In this document: positions 1-9,310 of the stretch, one piece after another | How the letters are laid out: every line of letters begins with the position of its first letter | Numbering within the stretch: position 1 is the first letter of the stretch | Source: JAHIGH01 sp964564035 | Lineage (GTDB): Bacteria; Patescibacteriota; Microgenomatia; Levybacterales; UBA12049 | DNA: 50,198 nucleotides | Assembly: GCA_964564035.1 (NCBI GenBank) | Contig: CAZLZN010000009.1 | Span: 1-50,198, forward strand | Direction: 5' to 3' | Made by a program: the position numbers and the translations under genes | The notes under the pieces: model-generated | Seen by the model: only the letters and a program-made list of their open reading frames with translations | The model's database searches: none | Told to the model about the DNA's origin: nothing

Positions 1-111
1 CCGGACGGCTTTAACTCACTGTATAGGGACGTCTTAACAACTGTTATCGTCTGCATGATTTTCTTCCTGGCAGTTTATGCCTTCATGATTAAAAAAAGAA
101 AATTACTTTAG
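1..111 (+). CDS. C-terminal end of a membrane protein (partial)
   Basis: Frame 1 is open from the first base to a TAG at 109-111, giving 36 residues that contain one strongly hydrophobic stretch (TTVIVCMIFFLAVYAFMI) followed by a basic tail (KKRKLL). This is the last transmembrane helix and cytoplasmic end of a protein whose start lies outside the window. A hydrophobic last helix with a positively charged tail is common in ABC-2 type permeases and many other membrane proteins, so the family cannot be named from this piece. Confidence 0.55.
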   Translation, partial: PDGFNSLYRDVLTTVIVCMIFFLAVYAFMIKKRKLL

Positions 112-303
112 ACAAACCGTAGGGTGCTCGGACAACTCTCGGATAAAAATGCCCTGCCTATCCTCACGAAAAACTATGACTTGCCCGGCGGCCTGGTCTT
201 GCTTGGCTTTCAAATATATAGCCTGCGTCCTTCTTATTTCCAGAATCTTTGCATAAGCATATCTAATCTAAATAACACGCTTTCAGAATGTTAAAGATTG
301 TGA

Positions 304-309
304 TATATT
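304..309 (+). promoter_or_regulatory. Probable extended -10 box for the HTH-PAS kinase
   Basis: TGATATATT gives a TG-N extended -10 (TATATT), 18 nt before the ATG at 328. No convincing -35 or Shine-Dalgarno sequence is visible. The 216 nt before the kinase otherwise hold no clear gene. Confidence 0.35.
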
Positions 310-327
310 GTAACCTGCTTTTCAAAA

Positions 328-3300
328 ATGAAACTATCGGAAAAAAACATGCCTGAACTTCTTACCCTGAAAGAAGCTGCCGCGACATTGAAATGTCATC
401 CGAACACACTGCGCCTATGGGACAAAGACGGTACGCTGAAGATGGTAAGGTTTGGGAAAAATAAACTTATCAGATACAAAAAAAGCGACATTCTAAATTT
501 ATTGGAGATACAGGAATTTAACAAAAAAACCATTGCTTCATCATCTGTTAACATTGCGGAGTTTATCAAAAAGAACGCAAATAAAATTCGAAAAATCGCA
601 ATAAAAGAACGCAAAAAATACGCCGGAACCGCAAATTTGCGAAGAGAGAAACTGCACGCCTACATTTCTATCCACATCGAAATTCTGCACAAAATCGCGG
701 ACAATCTCAATCAAATTAACCAAAGCATACCCGTTTTCAAAGCTCTAGGCGAGAAATTGGCGGAACAGGCAGTGAAAGATAATCTCACACTTGAAGAAGC
801 GGTAGACGGCACTGTCTTTATGAAGCAGACTATATGGAGGCTTATTGAGGAGCGTCAAATCCATAGTCAGCTTACGGTAAAAGACATGGCCGATATTGGA
901 AAAGCTATCAGCGTATTTAGCGATGTCGTAGCATCCAGAATAGCATTTGCCTACCATAATGCTTATAAAAAATCATTGGATCAGGAGCTGGAACAGCAGA
1001 GGCAGACAGCCTCCAAGTTGGAAGACAGCTTAAATCGCTTTGAGTCTTTGGTAGAGAATATCCCAGATATAATCATAAGATTCGATAAAAAATTGAGGCG
1101 TACATATATTAACTCAGCTATAGCCGATATCACCGGTACATCTCAAAAAATATATTTGGGTAAATCTAAAAGGGAGCTTACTGTTCCGCTCAAGCTAGTT
1201 TCCTATTGGAACAAAATGCTTAGAAATACATTTGAAACCGGCAAAGACACGTCTTTTGACTTTACGCTTACTTCCGGATCGAAAACAAGCTATTACCACA
1301 CTGTTTTGGCTCCCGAAAAAGACACAGCCGGTAAAGTCATTTCTATAATGGCCATAAGCCGCGATGTAACCGAACTTATAGACAAAGACAGGCAATCAGC
1401 TTTTCTCCTCAATGTTTTGGAAAATGTAACAGACAGCATAATTGTCACGGACTTAAAGGGGAAAATCACTTATTGGAACGATGGAGCTGAGAATATTTTT
1501 GGTTATTCGAGCGAAGAGATGTTGGGCAAAACGCCTGCCAAATTATATCCGGAGATTAGCCCAATCCGGTATGGAGCGGATTTAAATACTATAAAAAAAG
1601 AAGGCGAGTATAGGGGGGAATGGATGGGAAAACGAAAAGACGGTAAAGAAATTTGGATTAATATCAAAACAACTCTATTAAAAGACTCCGGTGATAAGCC
1701 GGTTGGTTTTATAGGTGTATCTCATGACATAACAAACTATAAAAAAACAAACGATGCACTAAATTATCAAAGCTACATTAACCGCACCATAACAAGCAAT
1801 GCAACTCTCGCGCTATTTATGATGGATTCAAAACAGCATTGCACCTTTATGAATCCCGCTGCCGAGTATATGACCGGTTTTAAGCTCTCGGAAGTTCAGG
1901 GAAAGCCTCTTCACGATTTTATCCATCATAAATATCCGGACGGCAAAGACTATCCGATATCACAGTGCCCTATCGACCGTGTTTTGCCCCAAAATGACCG
2001 GGAGCATGGCGAGGAAATATTTATACGCAAAGACGGCTCTTTATATCCGGTATCCTTTACCGCAAGCCCCATCAGGGAAAGGGATAAGCCTGTGGGAACA
2101 ATAATTGAAGTCAGAGATACAACGGAAGACAAAAAGAAAGAAGAAGCCCTGCGGAAAAGCGAAATGAAATTTCAGGAACTCGCAGACTCAATGCCTCAGC
2201 TTGTCTGGACCGCCGATCCGGACGGCAAAGTCGATTATTATAACAAAAAAAGGCACGACTTTGACGGGATTAGCAAAAAGGGACAAGAATACGAATGGGG
2301 ACCGCTCGTTCATCCGGATGATATTAAAAAGACGCTTACCGCATGGCAGTTATCAATGACCACCGGTTCATTATATGAGATAGAGCATAGAGTAAAAATG
2401 AAGGGTGGAAAATATCGCTGGTTTTTATCCAGAGGTATACCTGTCCGCGGCAGTAACAAAAAAATCCTAAAATGGTATGGAACAGCAACGGATATACATG
2501 AACAAAAGGAATCCGAATATCGTTTTATAACCACGCTTAAAAATTCGCCAATAACGGTTGCTCAAATAGATTCCAAAGCCAGATATGTGTGGGTATTCAA
2601 TCCTGATCCTGCTTTCCATAGCGAAGATATTATTGGTAAAACGGATGCTGAAATAAGCGAGGGAGAAGACGGTGCCAAGAAGTTATATGAACTAAAAAAT
2701 ACTGTTCTAAAAACAGGTAAAAAAATAGTCGAGGAAATCACGTTTAACTTGCCGGACAAAACATGCGTATATTCATTTGCTATTGAGCCGATTATAGAAG
2801 GCAAGAAAGTCACCGGTCTGACTACAGTTGCGTTCGATATAACCCAAAGGAAATTGCTGGAAAAAGAAAAAGACACTTTTATAGGCGTAGCCAGCCACGA
2901 ACTAAAAACTCCGCTCACGACTATGAAAGCCTTTGCGCAGATTCTCAGAAAACGCTGCGAGTCAAGAGGGGATGACAAGGACAAATATTTAGTTGAACAG
3001 GTAAATTCTCAAACAGACAGGCTAACCAAACTTATCAACGACCTGCTTAACTTGTCCAAGATCGAATCCGGTCAGTTAGAGTTTGATAAAAGAAAGTTTG
3101 ACCTCAATCACCTGATATCCAAAATACTCACCGATTTTCAATACACGGTTGACACTCGCAATATAGCTCTTGAGGGCAGCCTGAAAAAGCTGGTATATGG
3201 AGACGAGTCCCGAATAAAGCAGGTCATATCAAATCTTTTGACCAATGCTGTCAAATATTCCCCTGTTGATAGTAAAATAATTATTAAAATTCAAAGCCTT

Positions 3301-3564
3301 AGATCGCAAGCGTTAATTTGCGTACAGGATTTCGGCATGGGAATTTCCAAAAGAGATCAACAAAGATTATTTGAGAGATTTTACAGAACAAATGACAAAA
3401 ATAAGCACAAAAAAGAAGGATTCGGACTGGGTTTATATATTTCGGCGGAAATAGTTAAGCGGCATGGCGGCGATATTTGGGTTAAAAGCCAAAAAGGCAA
3501 AGGGTCAACATTTTGCTTCACCATTCCATTTAACTCCGTCAAATCTGCTAAAAAAGCTTCATAG
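328..3564 (+). CDS. HTH-containing multi-PAS sensor histidine kinase
   Basis: A 1078-aa cytoplasmic sensor kinase. Residues 10-60 form a MerR/excisionase-like helix-turn-helix (LTLKEAAATLKCHPNTLRLW). Residues about 75-235 are an all-helical region ending in a coiled coil. Five PAS-like domains follow at roughly 238-350, 358-470, 485-605, 612-730 and 733-845. The HisKA phosphoacceptor is His857 in ASHELKTPL. The HATPase domain has an N box near Asn973 and a G2 box GFGLGLYIS at 1031-1039. There are no transmembrane helices, so the PAS domains probably sense cytoplasmic signals. A DNA-binding HTH on a histidine kinase is unusual. No response regulator is encoded in the window. Met8 is an alternative start. 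Confidence 0.9.
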   Translation: MKLSEKNMPELLTLKEAAATLKCHPNTLRLWDKDGTLKMVRFGKNKLIRYKKSDILNLLEIQEFNKKTIASSSVNIAEFIKKNANKIRKIAIKERKKYAGTANLRREKLHAYISIHIEILHKIADNLNQINQSIPVFKALGEKLAEQAVKDNLTLEEAVDGTVFMKQTIWRLIEERQIHSQLTVKDMADIGKAISVFSDVVASRIAFAYHNAYKKSLDQELEQQRQTASKLEDSLNRFESLVENIPDIIIRFDKKLRRTYINSAIADITGTSQKIYLGKSKRELTVPLKLVSYWNKMLRNTFETGKDTSFDFTLTSGSKTSYYHTVLAPEKDTAGKVISIMAISRDVTELIDKDRQSAFLLNVLENVTDSIIVTDLKGKITYWNDGAENIFGYSSEEMLGKTPAKLYPEISPIRYGADLNTIKKEGEYRGEWMGKRKDGKEIWINIKTTLLKDSGDKPVGFIGVSHDITNYKKTNDALNYQSYINRTITSNATLALFMMDSKQHCTFMNPAAEYMTGFKLSEVQGKPLHDFIHHKYPDGKDYPISQCPIDRVLPQNDREHGEEIFIRKDGSLYPVSFTASPIRERDKPVGTIIEVRDTTEDKKKEEALRKSEMKFQELADSMPQLVWTADPDGKVDYYNKKRHDFDGISKKGQEYEWGPLVHPDDIKKTLTAWQLSMTTGSLYEIEHRVKMKGGKYRWFLSRGIPVRGSNKKILKWYGTATDIHEQKESEYRFITTLKNSPITVAQIDSKARYVWVFNPDPAFHSEDIIGKTDAEISEGEDGAKKLYELKNTVLKTGKKIVEEITFNLPDKTCVYSFAIEPIIEGKKVTGLTTVAFDITQRKLLEKEKDTFIGVASHELKTPLTTMKAFAQILRKRCESRGDDKDKYLVEQVNSQTDRLTKLINDLLNLSKIESGQLEFDKRKFDLNHLISKILTDFQYTVDTRNIALEGSLKKLVYGDESRIKQVISNLLTNAVKYSPVDSKIIIKIQSLRSQALICVQDFGMGISKRDQQRLFERFYRTNDKNKHKKEGFGLGLYISAEIVKRHGGDIWVKSQKGKGSTFCFTIPFNSVKSAKKAS

Positions 3565-3781
3565 ATATCATCTGTGTGCAAAAAAGTTATTTTCCTAACT
3601 TCTCCCCGGTAATACCGGTCATTGAAAAAATGCGGTAATTTTATATTTCTGCCAGCATCTTTAATAAACATTACTCTAAGCGTAATAAATCGCAAGTCCT
3701 GAATTTATCATCTTATGCTAGTTGTGATTTATTTATGGCAAAAAATTCACTACTCTTTAAGCGTAAGCTTCATTAAACATA

Positions 3782-4996
3782 TCACGACTGGATTCTCGAA
3801 GTATCATCAAGCATATCGTCTAATTTTTGACGCTCTGGCGCATAGAATGTCGCAGATCCATAATTCGCATAGCCATCCCAATTCCATAGGTGATAGGCTC
3901 TGACGCCTGTCCCTCTAAGGCTGTAGGTCGGAGTATGTGTAAAAAGACCGCTTTTATAATAATCAAAGACATTACCTGGGCACTCGATACCCAGCTCATT
4001 CCAGCCCGCAAGGCGTTCAGGATGAGTTAGCAATATAGCGCAAAGTGAGAAACTGTCTAAGCCATACTCGTTAGGGCTGTAAGTATCTTTAGCAAGGCTG
4101 GGGGATTCACCGCGATGTTTCAATCCAAGCTGAGCGGGAATAACCAAAATGTCGCCTTTTTGAGAATTTTCAATCTGCCCCAATCCGCGAAGCGTTCTTG
4201 GAAGTATTCTTAAACGCTCTTTGCTTATGCCTCCCGGTAAGTATGCATAAAAGTTCCTTGACTCTTTAAGCTTAACATGAGCTAATTTTAAGCTCTTGCA
4301 GTAAATCTCATCAGGATCACTAACATGCGGAAAATATTTTTTATTTAACCCTCGTAAAGATGGTACTGCAAACCATCCTTCAGCCCCGCTTGGAAGGATG
4401 CTTTGAGCATCACCTTGCCGGCTCTGGTTAATGTTGTTTACAAATTCCAAAGCAAAACGGGGATCCAGGTCAAATATTCCGGCAATTTTATAAATTTGCT
4501 CGGTGATCTCCCGGGGCCCCTTGTATATTTCAGGATAAGCAAAAAATGAGCACTCTTTATCCCTGTGGTCAGGAATTTTCTGCGCGCGGGTAGCGTCAAG
4601 CTCTACATAAATATCACTGCAAAGGTCAAGTGTTGGTTTTCGGATTATGCGCCTTCGGTAATGCTTAAAAAACCCCTTAAACAAAGCGCCCGCCTCCTTT
4701 TTATTCTCATGAAGTATAGGTCTCGCATGCAAGTGTGAAGCGAAGTCATCCATACATTCCATGGCAAGCTCTGCGTCTCTGTTGTTGAAAATTATTGCGC
4801 CGTGTTTAAATTCGCGAAGAGCCATGTGTAAAAAATCTGCGGCATAATGAATGCAGTAGGAACTAATGCGGCTCTTGTCCGACTTTATATACGCATTGCT
4901 ATTAGTCAGGCCGGGATTTTCCAGTTCGGGATTTTTATTTCGCTTCCCGCTTTTGGAAATGATATTCTCGCTACATTGAGTTTTCTCTGTAAACAT
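3782..4996 (-). CDS. Unrecognised protein downstream of FAD oxidoreductase
   Basis: A 404-aa soluble protein that I do not recognise. It has no signal peptide or transmembrane helix. The C-terminal third is rich in Trp, Tyr, Gly and His (LLTHPERLAGW, YHLWNWDGYANYGSATFY), suggesting a compact conserved domain. The start lies 6 nt after the stop of the FAD-dependent oxidoreductase on the same strand, so the two are almost certainly one transcript and may act in one pathway. Both N-termini begin similarly (MFSEN and MFTEK). Nothing in the sequence gives a reaction. Confidence 0.75.
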   Translation of the reverse strand: MFTEKTQCSENIISKSGKRNKNPELENPGLTNSNAYIKSDKSRISSYCIHYAADFLHMALREFKHGAIIFNNRDAELAMECMDDFASHLHARPILHENKKEAGALFKGFFKHYRRRIIRKPTLDLCSDIYVELDATRAQKIPDHRDKECSFFAYPEIYKGPREITEQIYKIAGIFDLDPRFALEFVNNINQSRQGDAQSILPSGAEGWFAVPSLRGLNKKYFPHVSDPDEIYCKSLKLAHVKLKESRNFYAYLPGGISKERLRILPRTLRGLGQIENSQKGDILVIPAQLGLKHRGESPSLAKDTYSPNEYGLDSFSLCAILLTHPERLAGWNELGIECPGNVFDYYKSGLFTHTPTYSLRGTGVRAYHLWNWDGYANYGSATFYAPERQKLDDMLDDTSRIQS

Positions 4997-5002
4997 GGCT
5001 TA

Positions 5003-6727
5003 TTAATGAATCATTGCTGATCTGCTTCTTCCTGCGGTAGTCACCCTTATAACTGGTAATAGTTCCTTTATGGCCGTTAGTATGTTGCCCGTATAAGTTG
5101 TCTCAAATTCTGTATTCCCGATTACCAATCTGGATCCCAGCTGCCGTATCGCATGCGAAGAAGATAGAAGTCGCTTTTCAAGCTCAATCAATATTGGATA
5201 TTGATTTATTAATACGGCTCCTTTAAATACCATGCTGCCCACGATATTGTCATATTTGGTTTTTAAAGCGCTTTTTCTCGTCCCTTTCTCAAGTGACTGT
5301 TTAGAAACGCCATGGCTAACGGCTGTATCGGCCAGTTTTTCTGCATAATCGATTAATACTCCTATGCCGTTCTTTTTATATTTCATGTTTCCTATAACAT
5401 CTCCGATTAGAGCGTAGCGGTGGTCTGCTCTATAGCTGGATACCTCAACGGGTACGTTAGGAACGCAGCGGCATTGCGGTGTTCTTTCTCGGATAACATC
5501 GGACATGCCGGATCTATCAAGAAATTCATAATACATTTCCGTAAGTCTTTTTCGAATTAGCGCTTTATCCTTAATAGTTTCTAATACGTTCGCCGCAGGT
5601 GAAATTACAATTGTCATCCAGTTCTTTCTGAATTCTGTTCCTGTCTGTAGAGTTTTAGTATGTATTCTCTCGTCGGCAACGCTCTTTATTATTGTTAATA
5701 CGGCCTCAGTTCCCTTCATGCCGTACCAATACATAAATGATCTTCGATTTAGCTTTAGTTCTTCAATTTCTGAATCTTTAAGCATTACCTCAAAAACACC
5801 GGCTGCGTGTTGTTTGACAGGCTGGTCAACGCGCTCTGTTATTATTTCCGAATCGACCCGCTGGTATCTCAAAGTTGAGATCAAATTCGGGTCATTTACA
5901 CCGGTCGCGTTAACAACGAGATCTGCCTGGGTGAGAGTTTTGTTACGATTACCTTCGTTAACATTTTCATATACAACAAAAGCTTTGTTTACCGGATTTT
6001 TAGGTACAAAAATACCACTTGCTATGCCTGGAATAATCTCAACCCCAAGCTTTTCTGCCTCCCTCCGCAAAAAATTTGTGAAGCTTATATCTCTGCCTTG
6101 TATGATCCCTGCAGGGCCGTTTCCGTTGGCTATGACTAGTCCTTTGTGGATTACGGATTTGGGAGGATCAGTAAGTATGGCTTCTGATTCTGGGTCAGCA
6201 ATATTTTTAAACTCGACTTTATCTACAGAGCCAATTACCAGTTCTGGCGGTACGTGAATCCCCAAGTCTGCCAATTTATCCACCGCAGTTGCCGCGATCC
6301 AGCCAAAGCATCCTTTGCAAGTCTTTCTTCCGCCGGCATGACAACAAGCTTGCTCAGATCGCCTTTCCATTATTTGCACTCCTATTTTTGGATTAAGCCT
6401 TTTTAAATTAATTGCCAATACGCTCCCCGCATACCCTCCGCCTATAATTATTACTTTATCTCCGTCTTTTAACTGACAAGCTGTTTTTGTATCATGTCTG
6501 GAATTGTTATCGGTCTTCTCAGTCAAGCTTAATATTTTTGATAACATATCTTCGTCAGCTCTTTTTATTTCTAGTCTCTCAGATGGATTGAGGGGGCTTC
6601 CTCCTGCTCCCCTAGGCCCATGTCCGTTGGTCCCGGGAATAATCTCAGCGCCAGTATCAAGTCTGTAAAAGCGCCTCTCATTATTAATCTGATAATTGTT
6701 TACTGATAAATGATTTTCTGAAAACAT
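5003..6727 (-). CDS. FAD-dependent oxidoreductase with a four-Cys cluster
   Basis: A 574-aa flavoprotein. Residues 92-110 form the dinucleotide-binding Rossmann motif (VIIIGGGYAGSVLAINL), preceded by a non-conserved 85-residue extension. Right after the first beta-alpha-beta unit lies a cysteine cluster, C128 C129 and C137-x2-C140, in a segment ending CKGCFGWIAA. This layout recalls geranylgeranyl-reductase-like flavoproteins, in which Cys near the flavin is common. A late segment, ALIGDVIGNMKYKKNGIGV, fits the second FAD contact (GD motif). The substrate is unknown. It heads a two-gene minus-strand operon. The family call is solid; the geranylgeranyl reductase analogy is an inference. Confidence 0.8.
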   Translation of the reverse strand: MFSENHLSVNNYQINNERRFYRLDTGAEIIPGTNGHGPRGAGGSPLNPSERLEIKRADEDMLSKILSLTEKTDNNSRHDTKTACQLKDGDKVIIIGGGYAGSVLAINLKRLNPKIGVQIMERRSEQACCHAGGRKTCKGCFGWIAATAVDKLADLGIHVPPELVIGSVDKVEFKNIADPESEAILTDPPKSVIHKGLVIANGNGPAGIIQGRDISFTNFLRREAEKLGVEIIPGIASGIFVPKNPVNKAFVVYENVNEGNRNKTLTQADLVVNATGVNDPNLISTLRYQRVDSEIITERVDQPVKQHAAGVFEVMLKDSEIEELKLNRRSFMYWYGMKGTEAVLTIIKSVADERIHTKTLQTGTEFRKNWMTIVISPAANVLETIKDKALIRKRLTEMYYEFLDRSGMSDVIRERTPQCRCVPNVPVEVSSYRADHRYALIGDVIGNMKYKKNGIGVLIDYAEKLADTAVSHGVSKQSLEKGTRKSALKTKYDNIVGSMVFKGAVLINQYPILIELEKRLLSSSHAIRQLGSRLVIGNTEFETTYTGNILTAIKELLPVIRVTTAGRSRSAMIH

Positions 6728-6757
6728 ACACTAAAATCCTATAATAAATAATTATAT

Positions 6758-6776
6758 GCGTATTATTTAAATACGC
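6758..6776. repeat. Small inverted repeat upstream of the FAD operon
   Basis: GCGTAT-N7-ATACGC (6758-6763 and 6771-6776) lies about 30-50 nt upstream of the oxidoreductase start. It could be an operator or a weak hairpin. Position is the only support. Confidence 0.3.
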
Positions 6777-6855
6777 TTGACTTATAGTAGACAAATCTGA
6801 CATTTGTTTAGTGAGTCTTGCTTGAAGTATTATGTCAATCGCTTGAGCGGAGGGC

Positions 6856-7224
6856 TTAATGCTTCTTTACAGAATCAGTGACTGAGAATATTCCTTTAAT
6901 CCCATATTTCTGCCAGTAATCAGTGCTTATCATTTCGATTGGTGTTACGTTGCCGCTTGCGCTGAATTTGTCACCCGGACTAAGCTCAGGCATGTTCTGT
7001 GATAAAAGATTAAAATCAATTGCATAAACCTCATTTTTGTCAGTTTTTATTCCGTAGTCGCATTTACCGCTTTTACTCCCGGCAGTATCTTGAGCTTTCA
7101 GGCAAATAAGATCTCCCTTTAATTCAGTTCTGTACCTTTCGGTATTAACAGCTTCGTCTTTATTTAAAAAAAATACAGCAGAAATTAATAGCAAAGCGCA
7201 AAGAACTAATAATATCCGTATCAC
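6856..7224 (-). CDS. Membrane-anchored small extracytoplasmic protein
   Basis: A 122-aa protein with an N-terminal hydrophobic segment (residues 3-20, ILLVLCALLLISAVFFL) and no lipobox, so it is probably anchored by an uncleaved signal. The rest is a polar beta-rich domain with two Cys (LICLKAQ and GKCDYG) that may form a disulfide. The phrase PGDKFSASGNVTPIEM resembles OB-like small domains, but I do not assign a family. It lies between the FAD operon and the CAP protein on the same strand, with gaps of 50-130 nt. Confidence 0.65.
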   Translation of the reverse strand: MIRILLVLCALLLISAVFFLNKDEAVNTERYRTELKGDLICLKAQDTAGSKSGKCDYGIKTDKNEVYAIDFNLLSQNMPELSPGDKFSASGNVTPIEMISTDYWQKYGIKGIFSVTDSVKKH

Positions 7225-7274
7225 AAACTAACTTTAACCAAAAGATTAAAAATAATCAAGAACTGGCGATTAAG

Positions 7275-8030
7275 CTATTTAGGCTGATAGGAAGTAAATT
7301 CCTGAACGCAGTAAACTCCATTGCATGCAGTACAGCTTATGGTATACGTCGGATTTTCGATTGCTTTTCTATGGATATAATCGGAGAGCCACCATGCAAA
7401 AGCAGACTCTTCCGGTCCCATCGCTATAGCGTTCTCCGTGTTCCAATATGGCAAATTCCGGCCGTACATTCCGCTGTGCAAGGTTCCGTTCTCAAGCTCG
7501 GCCTTTATCTCTCCCGCCCGCGCGTTAGCCAGAGCACAGGTTGCATCGTCTTTTTGAAGTTCGGAAACTCCGATAGATCTCCTGTGCGCGTTTGCCATCT
7601 CAAATAGTCTGTCCGCACTCATTCCTCCTGATGCTGTTTGATTTTCGGATATTCTGACCGGCGCCTGAGTAATAGTCGGCATCATGGCGTGCGTTGGCGT
7701 AGGGGTATTTGTCGGCATAATTATTTGAACCGCAGTCGGCGCGCTTTTGACTATTGCAGCCGTAGGGGGTAGGGCAGAAGCCCCGGTTAATTCATTGATT
7801 TTTTCACTGAGCGTAGCAGTCGATTTCCTTGGACTCGGAGTGATACTTTTTGAAGGCGCAGTATAAATAGTCGGTGTAGGCTTAGAAAGTATTCCGGTCA
7901 CAGCGCGCTCCGCGGTTTCGCCGCTAGACTTCTTGTCTCTATCTGCAAACGCAAATGTATGCAAAATAGCAGTAAAAAATCCGAAAGATATGGTATAAAG
8001 CAGCAAATACCCTGTTATTCTCGAAAACAT
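7275..8030 (-). CDS. Secreted CAP (SCP/PR-1) domain protein
   Basis: An N-terminal signal or anchor helix (ITGYLLLYTISFGFFTAILH) is followed by a long Pro/Thr/Ser-rich linker and a C-terminal CAP-like domain of about 110 residues. That domain has CALANARAGEIK, a His in HSGMYGRN and ENAIAMGPEE, matching the helix/His/Glu pattern of CAP proteins. Four Cys in the last 90 residues suggest disulfides. The protein is probably exported and cell-surface attached. I start it at 8030 rather than 8066, because the ATG at 8028-8030 directly precedes the signal helix and sits 7 nt behind an extended -10 box on the minus strand. Confidence 0.75.
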   Translation of the reverse strand: MFSRITGYLLLYTISFGFFTAILHTFAFADRDKKSSGETAERAVTGILSKPTPTIYTAPSKSITPSPRKSTATLSEKINELTGASALPPTAAIVKSAPTAVQIIMPTNTPTPTHAMMPTITQAPVRISENQTASGGMSADRLFEMANAHRRSIGVSELQKDDATCALANARAGEIKAELENGTLHSGMYGRNLPYWNTENAIAMGPEESAFAWWLSDYIHRKAIENPTYTISCTACNGVYCVQEFTSYQPK

Positions 8031-8037
8031 TGCGTAT

Positions 8038-8109
8038 ATGATACCACACCCTGTAAAATACTTCATATTTTCAGCAAATAGCTAGCGCAATATCGCGCGG
8101 TGGTATAAA
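8038..8109. promoter_or_regulatory. Divergent promoter pair with leaderless spacing
   Basis: The inverted repeat ATACCAC (8041-8047) / GTGGTAT (8100-8106) is best read as two divergent extended -10 boxes. The minus-strand box TGGTATCAT lies 7 nt before the CAP-protein ATG. The plus-strand box TGGTATAAA (TATAAA at 8104-8109) lies 8 nt before the ATG at 8118. Both spacings place transcription starts at or next to the start codons. Confidence 0.5.
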
Positions 8110-8117
8110 ATAATTCA

Positions 8118-9260
8118 ATGAAGAGAACTTTGTCATTATTGGCTCCTATTATAATAGTATTGATTATTGCGTTTTTTTTGATCCAAAGACAGCCGCAGAC
8201 AGTGCCGCCGGGAGAGATGCCGTCTCCGTCACAGGTCACCTCGGTAGACATCAATTTTTATGAGCAAAAGGACTTAGGTTTTACAATTGAGCTTCCGGAC
8301 AATTTTATTGTTGAAAATAATGGGAATTACAGCCGTCTGATTATGCGAAAGTCCGATAATGGCGCTACAGGCAATACCGGATTTATATATATTTCGGTTG
8401 TGCCCAAAGGCGCCGGCAGTGAGGCCGGATCGATTTACAACTACAACCAAAAAGACACACAGGCCCTTAAAGTAATGCAGATAGGGGAGAAGATAGCATT
8501 GGGTGTTGATCCCGCGTCAGAGCAGGCAAAATATTTTACATTTGAACGAATTGAGGGCGCGATGCTTGGCGGATACGGTGCAAAAGCTTTTCTGAATGAC
8601 AATCCTTGGGAGTTTCCGCCCGGAACTCTCGAATACAGATATTTAGTGGAATTTGAAGAAGCGCTTTTTCTTATTGGTTATTATGTACAGGAAAATTCGT
8701 CTTTAGAGACTCTGACAAAATCCGATGCCGATCAGGTTTTATCGACTCTCAAATTAACTCCCGCTACTGTTGTAAGCGATTTTTCAAAACCCGTTTCAGT
8801 AGGGGAATGGAAAAATTTCTCAAGCATTGAATACTCCATTTCATTCGATTATCCGTCAGGCTGGGAAGTTGTTGAGAACAGCCAGAATTTCCAAAATGGC
8901 GATATATTTGCTCTTAGCGTTATTGGTCAGACCCAGCGGACACAGACAGAGCTTTATGACGGAGCGTCATTTGCGGTTATGAAGCCTCTAAATACAAATG
9001 AAACATTATCTCAATGGGTTCGAACAAATTATTCAGGCTCCGGGATGGGTCCTGACCGCCCTCCGCAGTTTGATAGCGCATCTTTCGCGGGGATCACATA
9101 CGAAAAAGTATATGTTTGCGGCCTCGGCTGTTTTACTTATTTTCATACAAAACAAAACAATATGATTTACGGTTTTGTTTATCTCGCGGAGGGCCCGCAC
9201 GCGCCGGAATATGAATCTGTAATAAACCGCATAATGTCCTCCGTCAAATTTATTAAATAA
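8118..9260 (+). CDS. Membrane-anchored PsbP-like two-domain protein
   Basis: A 380-aa protein with an N-terminal transmembrane anchor (residues 5-22, LSLLAPIIIVLIIAFFLI) and then a short Pro-rich spacer. Two repeated beta-rich units follow, each starting with a motif like LGFTIELPDNF (about residue 54) or IEYSISFDYPSGWEV (about 237). That pattern (Y-x-hydrophobic-x-hydrophobic-x-Y/L-P-x-x-W/F) is seen in PsbP-like domains that are abundant in CPR surface proteins. The protein at 17353-18066 carries a single unit of the same kind. Probably extracytoplasmic; no activity can be assigned. Confidence 0.7.
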   Translation: MKRTLSLLAPIIIVLIIAFFLIQRQPQTVPPGEMPSPSQVTSVDINFYEQKDLGFTIELPDNFIVENNGNYSRLIMRKSDNGATGNTGFIYISVVPKGAGSEAGSIYNYNQKDTQALKVMQIGEKIALGVDPASEQAKYFTFERIEGAMLGGYGAKAFLNDNPWEFPPGTLEYRYLVEFEEALFLIGYYVQENSSLETLTKSDADQVLSTLKLTPATVVSDFSKPVSVGEWKNFSSIEYSISFDYPSGWEVVENSQNFQNGDIFALSVIGQTQRTQTELYDGASFAVMKPLNTNETLSQWVRTNYSGSGMGPDRPPQFDSASFAGITYEKVYVCGLGCFTYFHTKQNNMIYGFVYLAEGPHAPEYESVINRIMSSVKFIK

Positions 9261-9310
9261 CCCCGCTCCTCAGCTTGCTGTTTTCTTTTTCATTTTATAT
9301 ACTCCCCATT

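Noticed and set aside
103..213. A minus-strand open frame of about 36 codons (KAKQDQAAGQVIVFRED) in the gap before the first kinase.
   Set aside because: No ATG start, no ribosome site or promoter, and it overlaps the end of the upstream gene. It could be a decayed fragment, but the evidence is too thin to list it.
9275..9310. An upstream TTG start for the hypothetical protein at 9311.
   Set aside because: The extra residues are unrelated hydrophobic sequence overlapping the gap, while the ATG at 9311 gives a sensible soluble protein.
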